Assembly (NCBI GenBank): GCA_964352815.1 | Contig: CAYGTO010000005.1 | Coordinates: forward strand, 73,655 to 137,654 | Source of the DNA: CAYGTO01 sp964352815 | GTDB lineage: Bacteria; Pseudomonadota; Alphaproteobacteria; Rickettsiales; UBA3002 | Reading direction: 5' to 3' | DNA: 64,000 nucleotides | The notes under the pieces: generated by a model | The model's database searches: none | The model's input: only the letters and a program-made list of their open reading frames with translations | Told to the model about the DNA's origin: nothing | Made by a program: the position numbers and the translations under genes | In this document: one piece after another, positions 23,352-31,403 of the stretch | How the letters are laid out: every line of letters starts with the position of its first letter | How positions within the stretch are numbered: the stretch's first letter is position 1

Positions 23352-24565
23352 AGCTCCACTCCGAGCGCTTCAGCGACGGTAAAGATGTCCTTATCGCCAC
23401 GGCCGCACATATTCATCACCATCAGGTGATCATTCGGTAGCTCTGGTGCCACTTTGATCACATATGCGAGCGCATGGGATGGCTCAAGCGCGGGAATAAT
23501 ACCTTCCAGTTTGCAACAAAGCTGGAATGCCTCAAGCGCTTCCTCATCGGTAACGGAGACATACTTCACACGCTCAATATCACTTAAATAGGCGTGCTCT
23601 GGGCCGATGCCTGGGTAATCAAGCCCAGCGGAAATCGAATGTGCTTCGGTAATTTGGCCATCATCATCTTGCAGAAGATAGGTACGTGAGCCATGAAGGA
23701 CACCCGGTGAGCCGGCCGCGATAGAGGCAGCATGAGCGCCAGAATCAAGGCCTTTGCCCGCCGCTTCGACTGCTGTCATCGCGACAGTTTGATCATTAAG
23801 AAATGGGTAAAACAAGCCGAGTGCGTTTGACCCGCCACCAATGCAGGCGACCAAACTATCGGGCAAACGGCCCTCAGCATCATGCATTTGCGTACGGACT
23901 TCATCGCCAATGACGCGCTGAAAATCGCGCACCATCGCAGGGTAGGGGTGTGGCCCGGCCGCAGTACCGATTACATAAAACGTATCATCGACATGGCTTA
24001 CCCAGTCGCGCAGCGCCTCATTCATCGCATCTTTCAAGCTGCGTGAACCAATCTCAACCGGAACGATCTCCGCGCCAAGCAGTTTCATGCGGAAGAGGTT
24101 TGGCTTTTGCCGCTCCATGTCTTTGCTACCCATATAGACCGTGCAGGGAAGGCCGAAGAGTGCGCACACAGTAGCGGTTGCAACACCATGTTGCCCGGCG
24201 CCAGTTTCGGCGATGATTCGGGTTTTACCCATATGCTTCGCGAGTAGTACTTGTGCAATGCAGTTATTGATTTTATGCGCGCCGGTATGATTGAGCTCGT
24301 CGCGCTTGAAATAGATTTTTGCTTCCCCTAAATACTCACTCAGTCGCGCTGCATGATAGAGTGGGCTTGGTCGGCCAACATAATGGGTTAGATAATGTTG
24401 TAGCTCATTCTGAAACGCTGCATCATCGCGTAGCTCATGATACGCTTTTTCAACTTCAAGAATAAGCGGCATAAGCGTTTCAGCAACATAGCGCCCACCA
24501 TAGATACCGAAATGGCCCGCGTCATCCGGCCCTTCATATAGTGCATTGTCGAGTCGGTTATTCAT
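23348..24565 (-). CDS. trpB: Tryptophan synthase beta chain
   Basis: TrpB condenses indole with serine using pyridoxal phosphate. The 405-residue protein has the PLP lysine in LNHTGAHKINN, ETGAGQHGVATAT, the phosphate-binding CIGGGSNALGLF, and GRGDKDIFTVAEALG at the end. It is coupled to trpF and trpA by 4-nt overlaps on both sides. Confidence 0.97.
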   Translation of the reverse strand: MNNRLDNALYEGPDDAGHFGIYGGRYVAETLMPLILEVEKAYHELRDDAAFQNELQHYLTHYVGRPSPLYHAARLSEYLGEAKIYFKRDELNHTGAHKINNCIAQVLLAKHMGKTRIIAETGAGQHGVATATVCALFGLPCTVYMGSKDMERQKPNLFRMKLLGAEIVPVEIGSRSLKDAMNEALRDWVSHVDDTFYVIGTAAGPHPYPAMVRDFQRVIGDEVRTQMHDAEGRLPDSLVACIGGGSNALGLFYPFLNDQTVAMTAVEAAGKGLDSGAHAASIAAGSPGVLHGSRTYLLQDDDGQITEAHSISAGLDYPGIGPEHAYLSDIERVKYVSVTDEEALEAFQLCCKLEGIIPALEPSHALAYVIKVAPELPNDHLMVMNMCGRGDKDIFTVAEALGVEL

Positions 24566-25227
24566 GAGGTACCTGCCATCTCGCGCTCGAACGCATGTAC
24601 TGCCTGGTTGAAGGCGGTGATTTTATTTGGGTCTTTAACGCCTGGCTCAGATTCGAGAGCAGATGATACATCGACCATGCGCGCCCCACTAATCTGTAAT
24701 GCTTCGGCAACATTGTCTGCCGTAATGCCGCCAGCGAGGAACCACGGGATATTCACATCAAGATCTTTTAGTAGCGTCCAATCGAATGACTCACCGCGCC
24801 CGCCTGGCAAATCATTGGTGCTCGGCGCTTTGGTGTCGAACAAGAGCATATCTACCTCAGCAGCATAATCAGAAGCAGCATTTATGTCTGTAGCATCGCA
24901 CACCCCAATTGCTTTAATCAGCGGTATGCCATAACGACTACGAATTTCACGCACACGTTCTATAGACTCATCGCCATGGAGCTGTACATAATCCGGTCTC
25001 CAGCGCTGGGCGATATCATCTAGTAACGCATCGTCGGGATTCACAAGCACAGCGACAGAACGCACGCTTGAAGGAATGTGTTGCATGAGCGAAATCGCAT
25101 CATTCAGCTCAATATGGCGCGGCGAAGGGGTGTAATGGAGGAAGCCCAAATAGTCGGCGCCCGAAGACACGGCTGTTTCAATGTCAGCCGTCGTTCGCAG
25201 TCCGCAATTTTTGATATGAATCGCCAT
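24562..25227 (-). CDS. trpF: Phosphoribosylanthranilate isomerase
   Basis: TrpF performs the Amadori rearrangement of phosphoribosylanthranilate. The 221-residue barrel begins with IKNCGLRTTADIETAV (catalytic Cys), and shows LGFLHYTPSPRHI, VQLHGDE, LPGGRGESFDW (catalytic Asp region is LLFDTKAPS) and GGITADNV. It heads trpFBA; the remaining trp genes are not in the window. A 19-nt gap separates it from lapA upstream. Confidence 0.95.
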   Translation of the reverse strand: MAIHIKNCGLRTTADIETAVSSGADYLGFLHYTPSPRHIELNDAISLMQHIPSSVRSVAVLVNPDDALLDDIAQRWRPDYVQLHGDESIERVREIRSRYGIPLIKAIGVCDATDINAASDYAAEVDMLLFDTKAPSTNDLPGGRGESFDWTLLKDLDVNIPWFLAGGITADNVAEALQISGARMVDVSSALESEPGVKDPNKITAFNQAVHAFEREMAGTS

Positions 25228-25246
25228 GACAGCCTATATACGGCAT

Positions 25247-25570
25247 TTAGGAGGATTTTAAAAGCGCTGAAGTCGTTGATTTAGCGGTTTTGAGCTGTTT
25301 GATTTCATCTTCGAGCGCTGAGATCTTCTTCTCTTTACGTTTAAGCTGCGTCTTGAGCGAGAATTTGCTGATCATCATAACAAACCAGCCAAAGCCAAGG
25401 CCAATGAGGAAAACGCTAAGCGCAACAACATAAAATGGCAACTCAATCACCATAGATGAAGGAATCAGATTAAGCGTAATGGTTTGCTTGTTAGCGACGA
25501 AGAACCCGCAAATGCAGGCAAACAGAACAAATAAGACGAGACGCTTAGCCCAAAAGAGTAAGCTAGACAT
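25247..25570 (-). CDS. LapA-domain (DUF1049) inner-membrane protein
   Basis: The 107-residue protein has two membrane helices (about residues 8-26 and 44-68), then a basic linker and a short coiled coil (KISALEDEIKQLK). This is the LapA/DUF1049 layout. In Escherichia coli LapA works with LapB in tuning lipopolysaccharide synthesis, but no lapB is next to it here. It lies between ihfB and trpF, a common position in alphaproteobacteria. Confidence 0.8.
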   Translation of the reverse strand: MSSLLFWAKRLVLFVLFACICGFFVANKQTITLNLIPSSMVIELPFYVVALSVFLIGLGFGWFVMMISKFSLKTQLKRKEKKISALEDEIKQLKTAKSTTSALLKSS

Positions 25571-25573
25571 GTG

Positions 25574-25888
25574 TTAGCCTTCGCTTGCGCTGCCACTGTT
25601 GCCGGGGATGTTCTTATTAATGCGCTCACGAAGCTCTTTACCTGTACGAAAATAAATTGCGCTACGCTTACCGATATTGACGATCTCGCCGTTCTTCGGG
25701 TTGCGAGCGGCGCGTGCTTCACGTGTACGGATCGAAAAGGCACCAAAGCCGCGTAGCTCAACGCGTTGGTCCTTTGCGAGGGCATCAGAAACAGAATCAA
25801 AGATAGTGCTAACAAGGGTTTCAATGTCGCGCTGAAACAGGTGGGGAAACTTTTTGCATAAACGCTGTATCAGCTCAGACTTGGTCAT
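25574..25888 (-). CDS. ihfB: Integration host factor subunit beta
   Basis: The 104-residue HU-family protein has the DNA-binding arm sequence ARNPKNGEIVNIGKRSAIYF, split at the Pro tip, and begins MTKSELIQRL as IhfB proteins do. IHF bends DNA and often assists sigma-54 promoters, which is relevant to the sigma-54 promoter and FlbD in this window. A Ser/Gly-rich tail of about ten residues extends past the usual end. It ends 3 nt before lapA. Confidence 0.93.
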   Translation of the reverse strand: MTKSELIQRLCKKFPHLFQRDIETLVSTIFDSVSDALAKDQRVELRGFGAFSIRTREARAARNPKNGEIVNIGKRSAIYFRTGKELRERINKNIPGNSGSASEG

Positions 25889-25928
25889 ATTACCCTCAAA
25901 ATGTGTTCAATTACAATGGCTAACGTTG

Positions 25929-26840
25929 TCATGTACCTTGCCAAATAAGCAGAAGCCCGTCAAGCGGATAAGCTAATTTAGTGAGAGAAAATGATTCGAT
26001 TGCCGATTGGAGCTGACCCCAAATACTATTTTGTTTACGCTGTGGCCAGACACTTTTTACGGAAATATCCTTTGAAATCTCATGATTTTCTTCAAGCCAG
26101 GCCATGGCTTCGTCTTCTCCGCCGAGCGCATCAATAAGATTCAGCTCGAGCGCCTGCGTACCCGTAAAGACACGCCCTGAAGAAATAATTTCTTTTGTCT
26201 TATCGTCTAATTTGCGGCGATCTACCACCATTTCGAGGAAGTTCGCGTAATAGCTCGCAACCACATCTTCCATCATGCGGCGGCCTTGCGCGGTAAGCTT
26301 TTCGGCAGGTGAGGGGATACCTTTAAGGTCAGCGGATTTCACAGTGATAGGTGTGATTCCTAAATTTTCTGCCAGATCCGTGACTTCGACGGTTTGCAGA
26401 ATGACACCCACCGAACCAGTGAGCGTGCCTTCGCGCGCAATAATATGATCCGCGGCACTCGCAATCATGTATCCCGCTGAGGCACATACGGTACGCATGG
26501 TCGCGATAACCGGCTTTTTCTCTGCAATTTTAAGGAGCCGAAGATGAATCTCTTCTCCTGCGACGGCTGTGCCTCCTGGTGTATCAAGGCGTAAGATGAC
26601 CGCGCGTATGTCATCATTCTCCTCGATTTTCTTCAGCGTTCGCTCAAGCTTGAGGCTGTCCATAACGATGCCGTCAATGGTGATACGAGCAACATAATCG
26701 CGTTCGAGGGAAGTGTCTTCGAAGCTGGTAAAGAGAATCACGGCAATCACACCGAACGCAAAGAAAGCAACATTTCGCCATTTTGTGGCTTTTTCTTTCA
26801 AATAGATGCGATCGAGCAGTGTATCTGCATCGAGTGCCAT
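25929..26840 (-). CDS. sppA: Signal peptide peptidase SppA (short form)
   Basis: The 303-residue protein has one N-terminal membrane helix (about residues 22-40), LRLDTPGGTAVAGEEI, the catalytic serine region TVCASAGYMIASAAD (Ser121) followed by TGSVGVILQ, and the lysine of the Ser-Lys dyad in SADLKGIPSPAE (Lys173). It degrades signal peptides left in the inner membrane. It lies 33 nt downstream of rpsA and 40 nt upstream of ihfB, in the conserved rpsA-sppA-ihfB order. Confidence 0.92.
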   Translation of the reverse strand: MALDADTLLDRIYLKEKATKWRNVAFFAFGVIAVILFTSFEDTSLERDYVARITIDGIVMDSLKLERTLKKIEENDDIRAVILRLDTPGGTAVAGEEIHLRLLKIAEKKPVIATMRTVCASAGYMIASAADHIIAREGTLTGSVGVILQTVEVTDLAENLGITPITVKSADLKGIPSPAEKLTAQGRRMMEDVVASYYANFLEMVVDRRKLDDKTKEIISSGRVFTGTQALELNLIDALGGEDEAMAWLEENHEISKDISVKSVWPQRKQNSIWGQLQSAIESFSLTKLAYPLDGLLLIWQGT

Positions 26841-26873
26841 GATTCCTCCCAGATTCGAGCGCTGAGCGCTGGA

Positions 26874-28607
26874 TTATTTATCTTTTTTCGCTTCGTCAAG
26901 TGCGGCGCCGAGAATGTCCCCCAGGCTTGCACCACTATCGCTTGAACCATATTCCTCAATCGCATGCTTGTGCTGATCGAGTTCAAGCGCACGGATTGAA
27001 ACATTCACCTTATGATTTTTATTATCGACAGAGGTGATTTTCGCATCCACGCGGTCACCCACAGCAAAACGATTCGGACGTTGCTCTTGGCGTTCGCGCG
27101 CAAGGTCAGACTTCTTAATGAAGGCAATCATGTCATCGCCAAGTTTCACTTCGATGCCATCATCTTGAACGGCAGTGACTTCACAGGTGATTGTCTGGCC
27201 CTTACCAAAGCTATCTAGCGCTTCCTGTTTAGGATTCTCAGTCAGCTGCTTGATACCTAGACTGATACGCTCTTTTTCTGGGTCGATCAAAAGGATCTTC
27301 GCTTGAACCGTGTCGCCTTTATTGAACTGGTTCACAGCTTCTTCTCCGGTCAGTTCCCAATTCAAATCAGAGTGGTGAATCAACCCATCAATCTCGCCAT
27401 CCAAACGAACGAAGAGACCAAAGTCAGTAAGGTTGCGAATCTCGCCATTGATAATGTCATCTTGTTTGTATTTCGTAGCGAATGTGCTCCATGGATTGTC
27501 AACACACTGCTTCATGCCAAGGCTGATACGGTGTTTCGATGTGTCAACGTCCAAGATTTTGACTTTCACTTCCTGGCCTGGCTGTACAATCTTGCTTGGG
27601 TGAGCGTTTTTAATCGTCCAACTCATTTCAGAAACGTGAACGAGGCCTTCAATGCCGTCATCGCTCAGTTGAACGAATGCACCATAGTCAGTGATATTGG
27701 TGATCTGGCCTGTTAGCTCACTACCAATTGCGTAGTTTGCTTCCACTTCTTTCCACGGATCCGTCTCGAGCTGTTTCATGCCGAGAGAAACGCGCTTGGT
27801 CTTCTCATCAAATTTGGTCACGAGCACATTGATGGTGTCGCCAATGCTAAGTACTTCTGATGGGTGATTGATGCGCTTCCAAGAAATATCGGTCACATGC
27901 AGGAGGCCGTCAATGCCGCCCATATCGATGAATGCGCCGTAATCAGTGATATTTTTAACAATCCCTTCAAGTGTCTGGCCTTCATGGATGTTGTTGAGCA
28001 GTTCATCGCGCGCTTCGCTGCGAGACTCTTCCATGATCGCACGGCGAGAAACAACGATGTTTCCGCGGCGACGATCCATTTTCAGAATTTGGAATGGTTG
28101 AGCAACATTCATCAGAGCAGACGGGTCTTTGATTGGGCGAATATCCACCTGGCTTCCAGGCAAGAACGCAATCGCGCCTTGAATATCTACCGTAAAGCCA
28201 CCTTTCACACGGCTGAAGATCACGCCTTCAACCTGCTCACCAGACTCACATTTCTCTTCAAGATCTTCCCAAACGCGCTCGCGTAGTGCTTTTTCACGGC
28301 TTAGAGACGCTTCGCCTTGGCGATTCTCGAAACGCTCGACATACACATCCACCGTGTCGCCCACTTCAAGTTCAGGCATTTTACCGCTTTGGAGGAATTC
28401 TTTCTTAGGAATACGGCCTTCTGACTTAATGCCAACATCGACGACGATCATGTCTTTGTCGAAGCCAACGATCACGCCTTTAACCACGCTGCCTTCTGAG
28501 GCAGAGGCTTCGTCTTTAGATTCAAATAAGTCTGCGAAATTTTCGTTTGCAGCGAGGGATGCGTCGTTGAGTACGTCTTCAAATTGGAGGGCGGCGTTAC
28601 CAGTCAT
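26874..28607 (-). CDS. rpsA: 30S ribosomal protein S1
   Basis: The 577-residue protein contains six S1 RNA-binding repeats, seen from recurring ITDYGAFVQL or ITDYGAFIDMGG cores followed by GLVHVSEMSW-type segments. S1 recruits mRNA to the 30S subunit. Its place downstream of the cytidylate kinase domain is conserved in proteobacteria. A leader of about 170 nt separates it from the aroA-cmk gene and could allow its own promoter or autoregulation. Confidence 0.96.
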   Translation of the reverse strand: MTGNAALQFEDVLNDASLAANENFADLFESKDEASASEGSVVKGVIVGFDKDMIVVDVGIKSEGRIPKKEFLQSGKMPELEVGDTVDVYVERFENRQGEASLSREKALRERVWEDLEEKCESGEQVEGVIFSRVKGGFTVDIQGAIAFLPGSQVDIRPIKDPSALMNVAQPFQILKMDRRRGNIVVSRRAIMEESRSEARDELLNNIHEGQTLEGIVKNITDYGAFIDMGGIDGLLHVTDISWKRINHPSEVLSIGDTINVLVTKFDEKTKRVSLGMKQLETDPWKEVEANYAIGSELTGQITNITDYGAFVQLSDDGIEGLVHVSEMSWTIKNAHPSKIVQPGQEVKVKILDVDTSKHRISLGMKQCVDNPWSTFATKYKQDDIINGEIRNLTDFGLFVRLDGEIDGLIHHSDLNWELTGEEAVNQFNKGDTVQAKILLIDPEKERISLGIKQLTENPKQEALDSFGKGQTITCEVTAVQDDGIEVKLGDDMIAFIKKSDLARERQEQRPNRFAVGDRVDAKITSVDNKNHKVNVSIRALELDQHKHAIEEYGSSDSGASLGDILGAALDEAKKDK

Positions 28608-28778
28608 AATTCAGTCTTTTCTATTGGTTATAGTTATCTTCATCTGCCGTATTTCGTGGGGTTTTATTCAATGCCTTTGCGTTGATTTACAGGCACATAA
28701 AACGGAAATATGGCAAACCGTTCAAAATTGGCCCTATATCTAGCGGTAAATAAATAAAAATCAAGGGGTTTTTTGGTG

Positions 28779-30785
28779 TTAAATGCTATGAAAGCGCTGC
28801 TGAATCGTGCTCAGAACCGTGTCGTAAACCTCATCGGCCGTCATGTCGCTGGTATCAATGCTGATCGCGTCCTTTGCAGCGGTAAGGGGCGCTGTTTTGC
28901 GCTTTGAATCACGCTCATCGCGCTCGACAAGATCTTGTTTCACCGCATTGAATTCAGCAGATATTCCCTGACTTACCAGTTGGTTATAGCGTCGGCGCGC
29001 GCGTGTCTCAATGCCAGCGCTGATGAAGAATTTCACATCTGCGTCAGGGCACACCACGGTACCAATGTCGCGCCCATCAAGCACAGCGCCACCATGGTTT
29101 GCGGCGTAATTACGCTGGTAATCGAGCAGAATCTCACGCACTTTTGGCACCGCTGAGACGATCGAAGCAGCATTGCCCACCTCTTCACTGCGGAGTCGAA
29201 AATCCGTCAAATCGCTAGGCTTGAGATCATAAGCGGCTCGAACCGCTTCTTCTTCATCGCGCGGATTCACATTATTGATGATCGTACGTAGCCCGACGGC
29301 GCGGTAGAGACTTCCGGTATCAAGATATGAGAAGCCGAGCGCATCGGAGAGGCGTCTGCCGAGCGTTCCTTTACCTGAAGCAGCGGGCCCGTCAATCGCG
29401 ATCACCATTGGTGGCAGGGTTTGTGGTTCGATCAGTCCACTTTCTTCGCTGCGAATCTTGCCCCCGAGCTGATTCATTAAGCTAACGAAATTCGGAAAAC
29501 TGGTTTGAATTGGGCTTGCATCATCAACGGTGACACGTTGCTCGCAGCGCATGCCCATGACCAAAAAGCTCATTGCAATACGGTGATCATGATGAGTTTC
29601 AATGACCGCGTCGCCTTTGGCCTGCGCATCACCGACACCGGTGACGATTAAGCTGTCGCCCTCTTCTTTCGCCTTGATGCCGCAGGTGGTGAGCCCATCG
29701 ATCATCGCTTGCAGGCGATTACTTTCCTTCACACGAAGCTCGGCCACACCATCCATACGTGTAGTGCCTTCAGCAAAAGCTGCGATGACTGAGAGGATTG
29801 GGTATTCATCAATCATGGAAGGCGCACGATCGGCTGGTACGTGAATGCCTTTAAGTGGCGCGTGTGACACAAGAATATCAGCGACAGGTTCGCCATGATG
29901 TTCGCGTTCATTCGTATATTTAATCGATGCACCCATTTCGATGAGCGTGGTGAAGAGACCGGTGCGGTGTTCGTTCATCAGTACATTTTCAATCGTAAGC
30001 GAACTCCCTGGCACTAATAATGCGGCGGCGATGAGAAAGGCGGCCGAAGAAGGATCGCCCGGAACCGATAGAGAGCGAGTTTCACTACGCTGCTCAGGGT
30101 GCCCCGTTACGGAAATATGGTTCCCGCCATCTTTCATTGCACTTTGAATCGGAATTCCAAACGCGGAAAACATACGTTCTGTGTGGTCGCGCGTCGGAAC
30201 GGGTTCGATCACGGTTGTAGTACCAGCCGTATTGATCCCTGATAATAAGAGTGCTGATTTCACCTGTGCCGAAGCGACCGGCAGCTCATAAGTGATAGGC
30301 ATAGCGGTTGATGCGCCCGTCATCGCGAGTGGTAGCTTATCGCCATCGCGTGCCGTGAAGTGTGCACCTACTCTTGACAGGGGGGTAATCACACGCTGCA
30401 TTGGACGCTGTGAAAGGCTCGCATCACCCTCGAAAAAGCTGCTAAACGGGTAGGGGGCAAGCAGGCCCATAAGCAGGCGTGTGGAGGTGCCTGAGTTGCC
30501 CATTTTTAGAACTGTTTTAGGTTCATGTAGCCCGCCAATGCCATTACCGTGAACGGTCCATTGATCGTTGTTTTGTTCAATGTTAATGCCCATTTCGCGC
30601 AATGCCTGGGCAGTGCACAAAACATCTTCTCCTTCAAGTAAGCCGCTGATTTCAAGCGTCCCGAGGAGCTGTGATCCGATCATGAGTGCACGGTGTGAGA
30701 TCGATTTATCACCTGGCACGCGCGCGGCGCCACCAAACGTTTGGGTGCAAAAAGAGGATAAAGAATCAAGCGATTTTTTTTCCAT
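28779..30785 (-). CDS. aroA-cmk: Fused 3-phosphoshikimate 1-carboxyvinyltransferase / cytidylate kinase
   Basis: One 668-residue frame holds two enzymes. Residues 1 to about 455 are EPSP synthase (AroA): PGDKSISHRALM, NSGTSTRLLMGLLA, EGDASLSQRPMQRV and DHRIAMSFLVM are present; it makes EPSP in the shikimate pathway. From residue 460 (MVIAIDGPAASGKGT) the protein is a full-length cytidylate kinase with its P-loop, DTGSLYRAVG and DGRDIGTVVCPDADV, which phosphorylates CMP and dCMP. No stop or frameshift lies between them. In most relatives these are separate adjacent genes. The order onto rpsA is conserved. The Met at 460 could serve as an internal start for free Cmk, although I see no strong ribosome site. 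Confidence 0.93.
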   Translation of the reverse strand: MEKKSLDSLSSFCTQTFGGAARVPGDKSISHRALMIGSQLLGTLEISGLLEGEDVLCTAQALREMGINIEQNNDQWTVHGNGIGGLHEPKTVLKMGNSGTSTRLLMGLLAPYPFSSFFEGDASLSQRPMQRVITPLSRVGAHFTARDGDKLPLAMTGASTAMPITYELPVASAQVKSALLLSGINTAGTTTVIEPVPTRDHTERMFSAFGIPIQSAMKDGGNHISVTGHPEQRSETRSLSVPGDPSSAAFLIAAALLVPGSSLTIENVLMNEHRTGLFTTLIEMGASIKYTNEREHHGEPVADILVSHAPLKGIHVPADRAPSMIDEYPILSVIAAFAEGTTRMDGVAELRVKESNRLQAMIDGLTTCGIKAKEEGDSLIVTGVGDAQAKGDAVIETHHDHRIAMSFLVMGMRCEQRVTVDDASPIQTSFPNFVSLMNQLGGKIRSEESGLIEPQTLPPMVIAIDGPAASGKGTLGRRLSDALGFSYLDTGSLYRAVGLRTIINNVNPRDEEEAVRAAYDLKPSDLTDFRLRSEEVGNAASIVSAVPKVREILLDYQRNYAANHGGAVLDGRDIGTVVCPDADVKFFISAGIETRARRRYNQLVSQGISAEFNAVKQDLVERDERDSKRKTAPLTAAKDAISIDTSDMTADEVYDTVLSTIQQRFHSI

Positions 30786-30886
30786 GAAAATGTATTTTCT
30801 CGTTCTCTTAGGCTCGGAAATAGGCTAATATCATAGCATAATAAAAAACGCTAGAAGCAACTTTCGCACACACGGAAGGAGATGCT

Positions 30887-31324
30887 ATGACAGCAGCCCT
30901 CGGTACAAAACGCAGCTGCCCCGATTGCGGAGGTAAGTTCTATGATTTTGGCGCATCCTCTATTGTGTGCCCCAAATGTAAGTATGCGTTTTCTGATAGT
31001 GATCTCATGGCTTCAACATCAGCAGTTAAAGAGGCAACGATTGCGATTGTTTCAAAATCTAAATCTAAGAAAAAAGCAGTGCCTCAAACAGAGGATGGTG
31101 AAGTTGAAATCAAAAGCTTAAAAGCAATTGAAACGCTTGAAGCGGATGAAGATTACTTAGATGTTGATCATTTCGAAGAGGTGGAAGACCACCATGAAGC
31201 ATCGGAAGTTGATGTTAATTCAGACGATGCCGATGATGAGATGTTTATGGACGAATTAGCACATGGCGATGTGGAGCTGCTTCAAGAATTCGATACGATT
31301 GATGGCGACGACATGCGCGCTTAA
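30887..31324 (+). CDS. FYDLN-type zinc-ribbon protein (TIGR02300 family)
   Basis: The 145-residue protein starts with ALGTKRSCPDCGGKFYDFG and then VCPKC, giving a zinc ribbon (Cys11, Cys14, Cys28, Cys31). The remaining 110 residues are very acidic, especially DDADDEMFMDE. This is the FYDLN acid-domain family, typically found beside aroA in alphaproteobacteria, as here (divergent). The name-giving FYDLN reads FYDFG in this copy. The function of the family is unknown. A strong ribosome site (GGAAGGAGATG) precedes the ATG. Confidence 0.85.
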   Translation: MTAALGTKRSCPDCGGKFYDFGASSIVCPKCKYAFSDSDLMASTSAVKEATIAIVSKSKSKKKAVPQTEDGEVEIKSLKAIETLEADEDYLDVDHFEEVEDHHEASEVDVNSDDADDEMFMDELAHGDVELLQEFDTIDGDDMRA

Positions 31325-31403
31325 ATCAAGCGTCTTACAAATCACAGGATTTATTTGTGTCTCTTCCCCTCGTTTGCTATAACATGGCAAAAATAGAGGC
31401 TAT

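Noticed and set aside
24562..25260. trp attenuator or leader peptide before trpF
   Set aside because: Only 19 nt separate trpF from lapA, with no Trp-codon-rich leader and no terminator hairpin.
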